Source: Winogradskyella jejuensis (GTDB lineage Bacteria > Bacteroidota > Bacteroidia > Flavobacteriales > Flavobacteriaceae). Taken from it: a stretch of 64,000 nt of DNA. The stretch is from contig NZ_FQWS01000001.1 of NCBI RefSeq assembly GCF_900129745.1, positions 124,001-188,000 on the forward strand, read 5' to 3'. Of the stretch, positions 43,101-52,647 are shown piece after piece. Position 1 is the stretch's first letter; every line of letters starts with the position of its first letter. The position numbers and the translations under genes were made by a program. Under the pieces are notes generated by a model. The model saw only the letters and a list, made by a program, of their open reading frames with translations. It searched no databases and was not told where the DNA came from.

Positions 43101-45107
43101 ATGCGTTTTAAGATAGAATCCGAATTTAAACCTACTGGTGACCAACCACAAGCTATAAAACAATTAGCTGAGGGTATTAACAGCAATGAAAGATATCAAA
43201 CGCTCCTCGGCGTAACAGGTTCTGGTAAGACCTTCACCGTTGCTAATGTTATTCAAGAAGTACAGCGACCAACTTTGGTTCTGGCACATAATAAAACCTT
43301 GGCAGCACAATTATACTCCGAATTTAAGCAATTCTTTCCAGACAATGCGGTAGAATACTTTGTGTCTTATTACGATTACTACCAACCTGAGGCCTATATT
43401 CCTGTTTCTGGGGTTTATATAGAAAAGGATTTGTCTATAAATGAAGAAATTGAAAAGATGCGACTCAGTACCACATCTTCCCTACTCTCGGGTCGTAGAG
43501 ATGTTTTGGTAGTGGCTTCTGTTTCTTGTTTGTATGGTATTGGAAACCCTGTTGAATTCCAAAAAAACGTTATAACTTTAGAACGCGACCAAGTGATTTC
43601 AAGGACTAAGTTACTGCACATGCTCGTCCAAAGTTTGTATTCGCGTACCGAAGCTGATTTTAAAAACGGAAACTTCAGAATTAAAGGTGATACTGTAGAC
43701 GTATTCCCAGGATATTCTGATAATGCCTTCAGAATTCATTTTTTTGGAGACGAAATTGAAGAAATTGAAGCTTTTAATCCGCATACACGAGAAATTATTG
43801 AGCGCTATGATAGATTGAACATTTATCCTGCAAATATGTTTGTAACGTCTCCTGATGTGCTGAATAACGCCATAAAAGACATTCAAGATGATTTGGTAAA
43901 ACAACACGATTACTTCAAAGACATTGGTAAACATCTTGAAGCCAAACGCCTAAAAGAGCGTACGGAATTTGATTTGGAAATGATCCGAGAATTAGGCTAT
44001 TGCTCTGGTATTGAAAATTATTCGCGCTATCTAGACGGTCGCGCACCAGGCACACGACCATTCTGCTTATTAGACTATTTTCCTGAGGATTATTTAATGG
44101 TCGTTGACGAAAGCCACGTGACTATATCTCAAGTGCATGCCATGTATGGTGGCGATAGAAGCCGAAAAGAAAACTTGGTCGAATACGGTTTCCGCTTGCC
44201 AGCTGCAATGGATAACAGACCATTGAAGTTTGAAGAATTTGAAGCACTACAAAATCAAGTGATTTACGTTTCTGCCACACCAGCAGATTACGAAATGCAA
44301 AAGACCGATGGTGTTTATGTGGAGCAAGTCATAAGACCAACAGGATTATTAGACCCTATAATAGAAGTACGTCCAAGCTTAAATCAAATAGATGATTTAA
44401 TAGAAGAAATACAAACTCGTGTAGAAAAAGATGAACGCACATTGGTGACAACTTTAACCAAACGTATGGCGGAAGAATTGGTAAAGTATTTAACCCGAAT
44501 CGCTATACGTTGTAGATATATCCATAGTGATGTAGATACTTTGGAACGTGTAGAAATTATGCAAGATTTACGTAAAGGTATTTTTGATGTTTTAGTTGGC
44601 GTTAATTTGCTTCGTGAAGGCTTAGATTTACCTGAGGTTTCTTTAGTTGCTATCCTAGATGCCGATAAAGAAGGGTTTCTTCGTAGCAATCGCTCATTAA
44701 CACAAACGGTTGGTAGAGCAGCAAGAAATCTTAATGGTAAGGCTATTATGTATGCAGATAAGATTACCAATAGCATGCAAAAGACCATTGATGAAACCAA
44801 TTACCGTCGCGAAAAACAAATCGCTTACAATACCGAAAATAATATCACTCCTAAAGCATTAAATAAGAGTTTAGATAGTGCACTTGCAAAAAATTCTGTA
44901 AGTACTTATAAAACTGAATTAGATGCTAAACTAGCAGCTGAGCCTGAAAGTAAATATCTGACCAAAGGTGAGCTCGAAAAGAAAATACGAGATACACGAA
45001 AGCAGATGGAGCAAGCAGCAAAAGCATTAGATTTTATGGAAGCGGCTCGCTTTAGAGACGAGATTACGGCATATCAAGAGCGTTTGGAGAAATTGAAGGT
45101 AAAATAA
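43101..45107 (+). CDS. uvrB: UvrABC excinuclease subunit B
   Basis: 668 residues, normal length. UvrB receives damaged DNA from UvrA, verifies the lesion with its helicase-like core and recruits UvrC for incision. Visible are Walker A GVTGSGKTF (37-45) and the beta-hairpin region YYDYYQPEAYIP. Helicase motif DESHV and the C-terminal helicase motifs (LREGLDLPEVSLVAILDADKEGFLRS, QTVGRAARN) follow. The C-terminal UVR coiled coil that contacts UvrC is also present. All appear intact. The next gene downstream is convergent, so uvrB is transcribed alone, from a promoter that overlaps the end of the preceding cargo gene. Confidence 0.97.
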   Translation: MRFKIESEFKPTGDQPQAIKQLAEGINSNERYQTLLGVTGSGKTFTVANVIQEVQRPTLVLAHNKTLAAQLYSEFKQFFPDNAVEYFVSYYDYYQPEAYIPVSGVYIEKDLSINEEIEKMRLSTTSSLLSGRRDVLVVASVSCLYGIGNPVEFQKNVITLERDQVISRTKLLHMLVQSLYSRTEADFKNGNFRIKGDTVDVFPGYSDNAFRIHFFGDEIEEIEAFNPHTREIIERYDRLNIYPANMFVTSPDVLNNAIKDIQDDLVKQHDYFKDIGKHLEAKRLKERTEFDLEMIRELGYCSGIENYSRYLDGRAPGTRPFCLLDYFPEDYLMVVDESHVTISQVHAMYGGDRSRKENLVEYGFRLPAAMDNRPLKFEEFEALQNQVIYVSATPADYEMQKTDGVYVEQVIRPTGLLDPIIEVRPSLNQIDDLIEEIQTRVEKDERTLVTTLTKRMAEELVKYLTRIAIRCRYIHSDVDTLERVEIMQDLRKGIFDVLVGVNLLREGLDLPEVSLVAILDADKEGFLRSNRSLTQTVGRAARNLNGKAIMYADKITNSMQKTIDETNYRREKQIAYNTENNITPKALNKSLDSALAKNSVSTYKTELDAKLAAEPESKYLTKGELEKKIRDTRKQMEQAAKALDFMEAARFRDEITAYQERLEKLKVK

Positions 45108-45120
45108 ACCAAGTAATTTG

Positions 45121-45150
45121 TCATGAGATACCGAAGCAAGTTCGGCATGA
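45121..45150 (+). repeat. Dispersed palindromic repeat, copy 2
   Basis: TGAGATACCGAAGCAAGTTC followed by GGCATGA: CCGAA/TTCGG arms plus outer TCATG/CATGA arms. The paired changes relative to copy 1 (A to G and T to C in opposite arms) keep the stem paired. It lies 14 nt after the uvrB stop. A second hairpin, CTCTGAGGCGAAGCCTTGAG, follows at 45169-45187. Confidence 0.65.
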
Positions 45151-45202
45151 GTTTAACTATTTTATTACTCTGAGGCGAAGCCTTGAGAAATTTAAGTTTC
45201 AC

Positions 45203-45604
45203 TTAATTGTATTGTACCTTAAAGATATCAATTAAAAAATCAGGTGGTACAATTTTATTTGGAAAGCTTTCCATTAAGTCTAATACCCTATTTATTGATT
45301 CTTGGCTTAATCCCATTCTAAGTCCAAAATTATAAATTCTTATAATCTGCTTTGGGGAAATTTCAGGACTAAGATTCATGAGCAATACCAAACGATGAAA
45401 TTGAACAATACGCTCACTATGAGATTTTAGATTCACATAAGTAACAGGATGTTCGAATAGATAATTAAAATCTTCTTCAGAAACTTCTAATTGTTTAGCT
45501 ATGCTTAATAGAAATTTATGCTCTATAGATTTAATGCTATCATCCTTCTGCGCAAATGCTATCATTTCAGAAAGCAAACTCAACTTTTCAACGCGATTAA
45601 TCAT
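45203..45604 (-). CDS. TerB-like helical protein
   Basis: 133 residues, all helical, beginning MINRVEKLSLLSEMIAFAQKDDSIKSIEHKFLLSIAKQLEVS. This resembles the TerB/DjlA N-terminal fold (helix, acidic turn, helix). No catalytic motif, signal peptide or membrane segment is seen. From memory, relatives in flavobacteria are often mislabelled as excinuclease subunit B simply because they sit next to uvrB; nothing in the sequence supports that. A -7 box (TAAATTTG, minus strand 45636-45643) is 31 nt upstream. The function is unknown. Confidence 0.65.
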   Translation of the reverse strand: MINRVEKLSLLSEMIAFAQKDDSIKSIEHKFLLSIAKQLEVSEEDFNYLFEHPVTYVNLKSHSERIVQFHRLVLLMNLSPEISPKQIIRIYNFGLRMGLSQESINRVLDLMESFPNKIVPPDFLIDIFKVQYN

Positions 45605-45784
45605 AAATGGGTATGCCGAGGGTTTTTGAATAATACAAATTTAAATAGATGTAAGATTTTATTGTCAGTCATAAACTGTATCTTGTCGAAAATTTCAGGG
45701 CATTTTATCGGTAATATTTAGCGTTTATCATACTGACTTACTGAAATTTACCCACGCTTACAAACGTAAAACAATCAATTTCAA

Positions 45785-46042
45785 ATGACTAACAATGATA
45801 TTTTTAAGAAATTAAGAGTTGCTCATAAATTACGAGATGAGGATATTGTAAAGATTATGGCACTTGTAGATTTTAGAATTTCAAAAAGTGAACTTAATGC
45901 GTTTTTTAGACGTGAAGACCATCCAAAATATATGGAGTGTGGCGACCAAATTTTACGTAACTTTTTAAACGGACTCATTATTCATCTTCGAGGTCCAATG
46001 CCCAAAAAAGGTGAGAATAAAACACAAAAAAAGAGCAACTAA
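45785..46042 (+). CDS. DUF1456 protein
   Basis: 85 residues. It contains one copy of the DUF1456 motif (TNNDIFKKLRVAHKLRDEDIVKIMALVDFRISKSELNAFFR). E. coli YehS has two copies in about 150 residues, so this is a single-domain form. The C-terminus is basic (PMPKKGENKTQKKSN). The role of the family is not established. The stop codon lies inside the palindromic terminator stem, so the gene and terminator are fused end to end. Confidence 0.8.
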   Translation: MTNNDIFKKLRVAHKLRDEDIVKIMALVDFRISKSELNAFFRREDHPKYMECGDQILRNFLNGLIIHLRGPMPKKGENKTQKKSN

Positions 46043-46057
46043 TTAGTTGCTCTTTTT
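46028..46057. terminator. Palindromic terminator overlapping the DUF1456 stop codon
   Basis: A perfect self-complementary core (AGAGCAACTAATTAGTTGCTCT, 46032-46053; 22 bp) flanked by AAAA and TTTT. It overlaps the TAA of the DUF1456 gene and ends 20 nt before the sucC stop on the other strand, so it probably serves both genes. Confidence 0.85.
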
Positions 46058-46076
46058 ATTATATATAAAACAAAGA

Positions 46077-47267
46077 TTAAGCTAATACAGCTTGCACCTT
46101 ATCTGCTGCTTCTTGAAATTCTGTTGCACTTAATACATCTAATCCAGAATTATCAATTAACTCTTTGGCAATGTCTGCATTTGTACCTTGTAAACGTACA
46201 ATAATTGGTACATTAATATTACCCATATTTTTGTAAGCATCAATAACACCTTGCGCTACACGGTCGCAACGTACAATTCCACCAAAAATATTAATCAAAA
46301 TAGCTTTTACCGCAGGGTCTTTAAGTATAATTTTAAAGGCCGCTTCTACTCTAGCTGCGTCTGCGGTACCACCAACATCAAGGAAGTTAGCAGGCTCACC
46401 ACCAGCTTGTTTAATCAAGTCCATAGTAGCCATTGCTAGACCAGCACCGTTAACCATACAACCAACGTTACCATCTAAATCTACGTAATTAAGACCTAGT
46501 TCACCAGCTTCAACCTCAATAGGGTTTTCTTCACGTTTATCACGCAAAGCTGCTAAATCTTTATGTCTAAATAAGGCATTGCCATCTAAAGTTACTTTAG
46601 AATCTACTGCCATTATTTTATCATCACTTGTCTTTAACACAGGGTTAATTTCAAATAAAGAAGCATCAGATTTAACATAAGCCGTATACAATGCAGAAAC
46701 AAACTTTGTCATTTCTTTAAATGCTATACCCGATAAACCTAAATTAAATGCCACACGACGCGCTTGAAAGCCTAAAAGCCCTAAAGCAGGATCAATCTCT
46801 TCTGTAAAGATTAAATGTGGTGTTTCTTCTGCAACGGTTTCGATATCCATTCCACCTTCAGTAGAATACATAATCATATTTTTTCCTGTTGCTCTATTTA
46901 AAAGAACAGACATGTAATATTCTTCTGGCTCATTATCTCCAGGATAGTAAACATCTTCTGCAACTAAAACTTGGTGTACACGCTTACCTTCTGCAGAAGT
47001 TTGTGGTGTTACCAAATCCATACCAATGATTTGTCCTGCAAGTTCTTCAACTTCGTTAAGGTTTTTTGCTAACTTAACACCACCACCTTTTCCACGTCCA
47101 CCAGCGTGAACTTGTGCTTTTATAACATGCCAACCTGTACCGGTTTCTTCAGTTAATTTTTTAGCTGCATCAACAGCTTCAGAAGCGGTTTGTGCTACAA
47201 TACCACGTTGGATACGTACACCAAAACTGCTTAATAATTCTTTTCCTTGATATTCGTGTAGATTCAT
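46077..47267 (-). CDS. sucC: Succinyl-CoA synthetase (ADP-forming) subunit beta
   Basis: 396 residues. With SucD it converts succinyl-CoA, Pi and ADP to succinate, CoA and ATP in the TCA cycle. It begins [17 protein letters not shown] and has an ATP-grasp domain with [39 protein letters not shown] carries the Mg-binding residues, and the C-terminal CoA-ligase region has [27 protein letters not shown] and [13 protein letters not shown]. sucD is not adjacent, so the two subunits are encoded apart, as I recall for this family. The promoter is well defined. Confidence 0.97.
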   Translation of the reverse strand: MNLHEYQGKELLSSFGVRIQRGIVAQTASEAVDAAKKLTEETGTGWHVIKAQVHAGGRGKGGGVKLAKNLNEVEELAGQIIGMDLVTPQTSAEGKRVHQVLVAEDVYYPGDNEPEEYYMSVLLNRATGKNMIMYSTEGGMDIETVAEETPHLIFTEEIDPALGLLGFQARRVAFNLGLSGIAFKEMTKFVSALYTAYVKSDASLFEINPVLKTSDDKIMAVDSKVTLDGNALFRHKDLAALRDKREENPIEVEAGELGLNYVDLDGNVGCMVNGAGLAMATMDLIKQAGGEPANFLDVGGTADAARVEAAFKIILKDPAVKAILINIFGGIVRCDRVAQGVIDAYKNMGNINVPIIVRLQGTNADIAKELIDNSGLDVLSATEFQEAADKVQAVLA

Positions 47268-47293
47268 TTGTAATCAGAAATTTATTCGTTGCG

Positions 47294-47323
47294 CAAAAAT
47301 AAGGATAGTAGAACGTTTCTCAA
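47294..47323 (-). promoter_or_regulatory. Full Bacteroidota promoter of sucC
   Basis: On the minus strand, TTG (47321-47323), 19-nt spacer and TATTTTTG (47294-47301). An exact match, 26 nt before the sucC ATG. Confidence 0.75.
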
Positions 47324-47376
47324 ATTGTTTTTTGATAAGATTATACTTTTTAAAATTCTGTCAATTTTAGACAGAA

Positions 47377-48990
47377 TTAATTCTGAACATTCATACGCCG
47401 TTTCTCTAATGGCGAATTAACTATATAAGGTGTTGTATCTCCTAAAACATTTAATGGTGCATATAAAAGTGATTGACCTTTAGCTGCAAATTTAAGGCTT
47501 GTATCTAAGTCTTTATTTTTGAAAATTTCTTGCGTGAAAAATTCTCTGAATTGGTATCCTGTAACTTCCCGAGATTTATAGATACTTCTTCCGCCAACGT
47601 CTTTAATTCCTTTTATTACAAATTCGAGATTTTTCATATCGTCTTCAAATAATTCAGATAGAGAATTATCAAAATCGTTTATAAAAACTTGAATCCGTTT
47701 TGAACTGATAACTTTGATAGATTTGACGATAACCTTTTTGCCATCTAATTTTATCTTAAAATTTCGCTTTTTAATATTTTTTGACTCTACATCATTATTT
47801 AAAAGAACTTCAAATGACTGACTTTCTTTGTCATAGGTTATCTTTTCTTCTCTAAATACAAAATCGTCTGTAACAGTAAATCTGTTATTAAAAGAGATAT
47901 AATTGAGATACATTTTTTGGTCATGCTGCTTATACTCTATCCTGACATTAAACAGAGGATTACGCTGATTAAAATCATACATCGTGTAATTAAATCCGTG
48001 GATTGCATAGTCTTTAAGCGAGATAGAGATTACACCAGACACCTTGAGCTTTGTTGGCTTGTAGGAACCTTGCACACGTTGTTGAACTCCTTTTCTTGTA
48101 TTTGTTAGTGTAGTAAAAGATACATTAACGATAGGATTGTCCTCATCAAAAACGAAACCTTCTTTTGAAAAAATATGATTTGGAATAAAGTCTTTATTTA
48201 ATGTATAAACATACGAAAAGCTGTTTTGATTATAGTTTCTTATGGGGTTATGAACATTAAGAATACTCAACTCATTTCCGCCAAAAGCCAATAAATCTGC
48301 GTTCTCTACATACTTGCTTTCTCCATCATAGGCTTTTGCATATTGTTCACTTTTCTTAAATTCTGGATTAGTCTGTAGCGAATAAAATGCATTTCTATTA
48401 TTAACATTAGAAATTTTATTAGTTGTAATACCAGCATCAAACTGTTCTAAGATACCTTCGTTTAAATTAAAATATTCATCACTTACCAATTGATAATCCC
48501 TGTAATACCCAATTAATGAATGTGCCTTGTCATCTAAGTTTTCTGATATTCTATCAATAGCTTTCTGTACAATTTCTTTACCTAAAATTTTCTTATTCTG
48601 CTTTATTAAGGCACTAACATTAAGAGCCTTTTGTCTATTATTTTTGGTAACATTTAATATTACAGCGTCTAAAGATTCTGCTTGTGGTAACATCTCCACA
48701 ATATTTATTTCAGTTGGATTTAATGTTTTAGGCGATAGCTCCAAATCGTTATAGCCAAGTGCCGTAACAACTAAATCGGGTACATTGTTAATATCTACAA
48801 AAGGCAACCTAAATTGGCCATCGTAGTCTGCGATAACACCTCTACTTGTTCCCTTAAATAATACAGTTGCAAAAGAAATTGGCTCTTTAGTTTCTGCATC
48901 TAAAAGCTGAACCCAAATTTCCTTTGTTTGTTGAGATAAACATGGTAAACTGATAAAAAACGTTAACAATAGTATAGAAACAGATCTCAT
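47377..48990 (-). CDS. Secreted carboxypeptidase-regulatory-like domain protein, tandem copy 2
   Basis: 537 residues with signal peptide MRSVSILLLTFFISLPCLSQQ. An N-terminal CarboxypepD_reg-like beta sandwich (about 25-105) has VQLLDAETKEPISFATVLFKGTSRGVIADYDGQF and LVVTALGYNDLEL. This is the domain often found at the head of TonB-dependent transporters and surface proteins in Bacteroidota. The rest (110-530) has no barrel pattern or plug motif that I can identify; it contains ISENLDDKAHSLIGYYRDYQ and ends with SPLEKRRMNVQN. Its paralogue lies 6 nt upstream, so the two form an operon. The role is unknown; a periplasmic or outer-membrane-associated position is likely. Confidence 0.8.
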   Translation of the reverse strand: MRSVSILLLTFFISLPCLSQQTKEIWVQLLDAETKEPISFATVLFKGTSRGVIADYDGQFRLPFVDINNVPDLVVTALGYNDLELSPKTLNPTEINIVEMLPQAESLDAVILNVTKNNRQKALNVSALIKQNKKILGKEIVQKAIDRISENLDDKAHSLIGYYRDYQLVSDEYFNLNEGILEQFDAGITTNKISNVNNRNAFYSLQTNPEFKKSEQYAKAYDGESKYVENADLLAFGGNELSILNVHNPIRNYNQNSFSYVYTLNKDFIPNHIFSKEGFVFDEDNPIVNVSFTTLTNTRKGVQQRVQGSYKPTKLKVSGVISISLKDYAIHGFNYTMYDFNQRNPLFNVRIEYKQHDQKMYLNYISFNNRFTVTDDFVFREEKITYDKESQSFEVLLNNDVESKNIKKRNFKIKLDGKKVIVKSIKVISSKRIQVFINDFDNSLSELFEDDMKNLEFVIKGIKDVGGRSIYKSREVTGYQFREFFTQEIFKNKDLDTSLKFAAKGQSLLYAPLNVLGDTTPYIVNSPLEKRRMNVQN

Positions 48991-48996
48991 AAGTTT

Positions 48997-50631
48997 TTAT
49001 AATTGAGTATTAATTCCTGGTTTAAGTCTTCTTTTTTCTAGAGGTGAATTAATAATGTAAGAACCTACATCAAGCTCTTTGTTTAGAGGAGCTTTAAAGA
49101 GTGGTCTAACTTTAGAAATAAAACTAAGATTTTTATTTAATTTTTTATCATGAAATACTTCTTGAACAAAAAACTCCCTAAATTGATAAGCTACTACTCG
49201 TCTTCTCTTATATATTTTAGCTCCATTAACATCTTTAATTTTTCTTATTCTAAAATCAATGTCTGCCATATCATTAGGATAGACATTAGTTAATAAATCA
49301 TCAAATTCCGCTATGTTGATTCTTACTACTCTACTACTAACTATTTCGACATCTTTAATAAAAGCTTGTCTCCCTTTATATCTTACTTTAAAATTTTTTG
49401 TTTTAATAGTAGATTTGTCAATCTCATTATTAAACTTTACTTCAAAAGCATTTAGCTCTTTGTCATAAAAGGCACTTATCTCTCTAAAAACATCTTGACC
49501 TTCTTCAATGATAAACCTGTTGTTAAATGTTATATAATTAAGATACATTTTATCCTCATAACGCCTGTACTCTATTTTTACATTAAATAAAGGATTTAAT
49601 TTATTAGAATCATACATGGTATAACTAAAATCATGTATTGAAAAGTCCAATAAAGATATTGATATGATTCCATCAACATCATGCAAGTTACTTATTTTTT
49701 GTGCTGCATTATCTTGGATGTGATTAAAGTGCTTTTTCATTTTACGCTTACGAGTAGTAAACGAAATATTTACTATAGGCTCATCATCAATAAATTGAAT
49801 GTCTTTTTTATTAAAAACATGATTAACTACAAAGTCTTCATTTAGTTGATATACGTAAGAAAAAGATTTTCTATTGTAGTTTCTAATTGGGTTGTGAATA
49901 TTAAGTATTGTCAATTCATTTCCCCCAAATGCTTCTATAGTTGCATTTTCGATAAACTTAGAAGCTTCATTGTATGCCTTAGCCAACACGGTGTCAATCT
50001 GAAAATTTCGATTTTGTTTAAAACTATAAAAAGCTCCTTGGTTGTAGCGCTCTAATGTCTTATGAGATGTAATACCTTTATCAAACTGCTCTAAAATAGC
50101 TTCATTTAAATTATAATATTCATTATTCACAATCTGATAATCTCTATAATATCCTACGGTAGAATGGTGATTATTACTAAGATTCTTAGGTATAAGTTTT
50201 ATTGCTTTAACGACTATTTCTTTCGCAAGCATTTTCTTTCCATTTTTGACTATAGAACTCAGTTCGCTAGCATTTTTCTTATCATTATTGGAAGCATTAA
50301 GTATAATAGTTTCTAGAGTCTCTATTTGGGGAACCATTTTTACAATACTAATAACTTCTGACTTCAGCTCTTTGGGATTGATTTCTATCGATTTAAAGCC
50401 TAAAGAAGAAATTAGCAAATTTGGAACACTGTCTAAATCCTTGTAAGGTATCCTAAACTGACCATAATAATCTGCAATAAGACCTCTACTAGAACCTTTG
50501 AATCTAACTGTTGCATAAGATACGGGTTCATTTGTTTCAGAATTTGATAATTGTATTTTAAGTTCTTCTTGAGAGAAGACATTGGAAAGGGTAAGAATAA
50601 GACATAAAACAAATAGTAATTTTCTTTTCAT
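48997..50631 (-). CDS. Secreted carboxypeptidase-regulatory-like domain protein, tandem copy 1
   Basis: 544 residues with signal peptide MKRKLLFVLCLILTLSNVFSQ. It is colinear with the downstream paralogue over its full length. The regulatory-like domain (IQLSNSETNEPVSYATVRFKGSSRGLIADYYGQF), NHHSTVGYYRDYQIVNNEYYNLNEAILEQFD, and the tail SPLEKRRLKPGINTQL occur in the same order. Identity by eye is roughly half. A -7 box (TATCTTTG, 50644-50651 on the minus strand) lies 12 nt before the ATG and should drive both genes. No T9SS domain or lipobox is present. Confidence 0.8.
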   Translation of the reverse strand: MKRKLLFVLCLILTLSNVFSQEELKIQLSNSETNEPVSYATVRFKGSSRGLIADYYGQFRIPYKDLDSVPNLLISSLGFKSIEINPKELKSEVISIVKMVPQIETLETIILNASNNDKKNASELSSIVKNGKKMLAKEIVVKAIKLIPKNLSNNHHSTVGYYRDYQIVNNEYYNLNEAILEQFDKGITSHKTLERYNQGAFYSFKQNRNFQIDTVLAKAYNEASKFIENATIEAFGGNELTILNIHNPIRNYNRKSFSYVYQLNEDFVVNHVFNKKDIQFIDDEPIVNISFTTRKRKMKKHFNHIQDNAAQKISNLHDVDGIISISLLDFSIHDFSYTMYDSNKLNPLFNVKIEYRRYEDKMYLNYITFNNRFIIEEGQDVFREISAFYDKELNAFEVKFNNEIDKSTIKTKNFKVRYKGRQAFIKDVEIVSSRVVRINIAEFDDLLTNVYPNDMADIDFRIRKIKDVNGAKIYKRRRVVAYQFREFFVQEVFHDKKLNKNLSFISKVRPLFKAPLNKELDVGSYIINSPLEKRRLKPGINTQL

Positions 50632-50643
50632 AAAAATTTCTTA

Positions 50644-50651
50644 CAAAGATA
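50644..50651 (-). promoter_or_regulatory. -7 promoter box of the tandem regulatory-like pair
   Basis: TATCTTTG on the minus strand, an exact TAnnTTTG match 12 nt before the ATG at 50631. No TTG at the standard -33 spacing. Confidence 0.5.
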
Positions 50652-50782
50652 GTTTTAACCACTTACTCTTGTTCCTAAAGAAATTATAAAAGTAAATAGC
50701 CATTTTTTTGTTATATAATTAACATTTTGTTTTAAATGTGATTTTTTTAATATGAAGTTATCACTGATTTTAGTTCTAAAAT

Positions 50783-50790
50783 TAAATTTG
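50783..50790 (+). promoter_or_regulatory. -7 promoter box of lysA
   Basis: TAAATTTG, an exact TAnnTTTG match 16 nt before ATG 50807. No TTG at the standard -33 spacing. Confidence 0.5.
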
Positions 50791-50806
50791 TTAGAAATAC
50801 TGAACA

Positions 50807-52009
50807 ATGACAGAGATGCTCTTAAAAATAACTAAAAATTACGGAAGTCCTCTTTACGTATATGATTCAGCCAAAATTATATCTCAATACAACAGATTAA
50901 AAAATGCTTTTAGTTCAGTGGCTAATTTAAAGTTGAATTACGCCGCGAAAGCACTATCAAATATTTCAGTCCTAAAGTTATTTAACTCTTTGGGCTCTGG
51001 ATTAGATACGGTGTCTATTCAAGAAGTGAAATTAGGTTTAAAAGCTGGCTTTGCTCCAGAATCTATGATATTTACGCCAAACGGCGTGTCATTGCAAGAA
51101 ATTGAAGAAGTGGCAGAAATGGGTGTTCAAATCAATATTGATAACCTTTCAATTTTAGAGCAATTTGGCACAAAACATCCTAAAGTTCCTGTTTGTATAC
51201 GTATAAACCCACACGTGATGGCTGGAGGAAATACTAATATTTCTGTTGGACATATTGATAGTAAGTTTGGGATTTCAATTCACCAAATACCATTGTTGTT
51301 GCGTATTGTTGAAAATACAGGAATGAATATCAATGGTATACACATGCATACTGGTAGTGATATTTTAGATATTGATGTATTTCTCTACGCCAGTGAAATT
51401 TTGTTTGAAACGGCAAAAAACTTCAAAAATCTTGACTTTATAGATTTTGGTTCAGGTTTTAAAGTACCATACAAAACTGGAGATATAGAAACTAATATTG
51501 AAGAACTCGGCGAAAAACTCTCCAAAAGATTTAATGAATTTTGCTCTAGCTATGGAAAAGAATTAACCTTGGCATTTGAGCCAGGTAAATTTCTAGTGAG
51601 TGAAGCCGGAGTCTTTTTGGCAAAAGTGAATGTGGTTAAACAAACCACCTCAACTGTTTTTGCACAAATCGACTCTGGTTTTAATCATCTTATACGACCA
51701 ATGCTTTATGGTTCTCAGCACGAGATTATAAACATTTCAAACCCTGAAGGTCGTGAGCGCTTTTATTCTGTTGTTGGTTATATCTGCGAAACGGATACGT
51801 TTGCTAACAACCGTAGAATTTCAGAAATTAATGAAGGTGATATTTTATGCTTTAAAAATGCAGGTGCTTATTGCTTTACAATGGCAAGCAACTACAACTC
51901 GCGCTACAGACCTGCTGAAGTTTTAATTCATAATGGCGAAGCGCATCTCATTAGAGAAAGAGAAACATTTGAGGATATTTTAAACAAACAGGTCGAGATT
52001 GATATTTAA
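50807..52009 (+). CDS. lysA: Diaminopimelate decarboxylase
   Basis: 400 residues. It decarboxylates meso-diaminopimelate to L-lysine, the last step of lysine synthesis, with pyridoxal phosphate. The Schiff-base lysine is K48 in LNYAAKALSN. GIHMHTGSDI follows, then the phosphate-binding GSGF in IDFGSGFKVPY and FEPGKFLVSEAG. VVGYICETDTFANNR includes the CE(T/S)xD active-site motif from the partner subunit, and NAGAYCFTMASNYNSR closes the C-terminal barrel. All residues expected of LysA are present. It ends with a 4-nt overlap on the convergent DinB-like gene. Confidence 0.95.
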   Translation: MTEMLLKITKNYGSPLYVYDSAKIISQYNRLKNAFSSVANLKLNYAAKALSNISVLKLFNSLGSGLDTVSIQEVKLGLKAGFAPESMIFTPNGVSLQEIEEVAEMGVQINIDNLSILEQFGTKHPKVPVCIRINPHVMAGGNTNISVGHIDSKFGISIHQIPLLLRIVENTGMNINGIHMHTGSDILDIDVFLYASEILFETAKNFKNLDFIDFGSGFKVPYKTGDIETNIEELGEKLSKRFNEFCSSYGKELTLAFEPGKFLVSEAGVFLAKVNVVKQTTSTVFAQIDSGFNHLIRPMLYGSQHEIINISNPEGRERFYSVVGYICETDTFANNRRISEINEGDILCFKNAGAYCFTMASNYNSRYRPAEVLIHNGEAHLIRERETFEDILNKQVEIDI

Positions 52010-52593
52010 TTGCTAACCTTTCCTGTAAAATGATTCACCTTTGGATTAATAGGATTCCCAGTAACACGTCTGTAAACAGCTAATTGTCCGCAGTGCCAAA
52101 TGGCATCTGCTATTGGTCCGTTAACTTGATTCCAAAATGGAATTTTTTGGTCACCGAAAATGATATTATATTCTGAAATATCGTCACTTTGGCGCAAAAT
52201 ATCTGCAGCAATTTTTAAATTCTTTAAGGTTGCTGCACGTTTTTCTTCATAAGTCACTTCTTCTTTCTCACCTCTAGAATTAGCCTTTTTTAAAGTGGAA
52301 TTGACTATGATTTTAGATAAATCATAAATATGGTCAATTGTTTCAGCTGTTGAACGACCATCAGAATTAAGCTTGTAAGCTAAATCTTTTTCGGTTAAAT
52401 CTTTAGACGCCCAGTAAAACCGAAAGCCCAAAGCATCAACCATTCGTGCTGCCATAGTTCCTGCTGTAAATTCTTTTGAGTATTCTGGTACTTCGTAGTA
52501 TGGTAATTCTTTTTTGCTTTGCGCAAATAAAACTGAATTTCCTACCATTGAAACCAATACAACACACATTATTTTATATTTCTTTAAGACCAT
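52006..52593 (-). CDS. Secreted DinB/YfiT-like metal-binding helical protein
   Basis: 195 residues. The signal peptide (KIMCVVLVSMVGNSVLFAQ) precedes a four-helix DinB-like domain. Candidate metal-ligand histidines are in TAETIDHIYDLSK and DAIWHCGQLAVYRR, matching the H...HxxxH spacing type of the superfamily. DinB relatives include thiol transferases and hydrolases. An exported member is less common but known in Bacteroidota from memory. Substrate and partner are unknown. It overlaps the lysA stop by 4 nt in convergent orientation. Confidence 0.72.
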   Translation of the reverse strand: MVLKKYKIMCVVLVSMVGNSVLFAQSKKELPYYEVPEYSKEFTAGTMAARMVDALGFRFYWASKDLTEKDLAYKLNSDGRSTAETIDHIYDLSKIIVNSTLKKANSRGEKEEVTYEEKRAATLKNLKIAADILRQSDDISEYNIIFGDQKIPFWNQVNGPIADAIWHCGQLAVYRRVTGNPINPKVNHFTGKVSN

Positions 52594-52647
52594 TTATACT
52601 TTCTTTAACGGAGATTAAGCCTTCAATATATTATATTAAAAGAAAAA

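Noticed and set aside
45203-45604. Possible excinuclease subunit annotation for the gene beside uvrB
   Set aside because: The protein is a small helical TerB-like protein with no helicase or UVR motifs; the name would rest on neighbourhood only.
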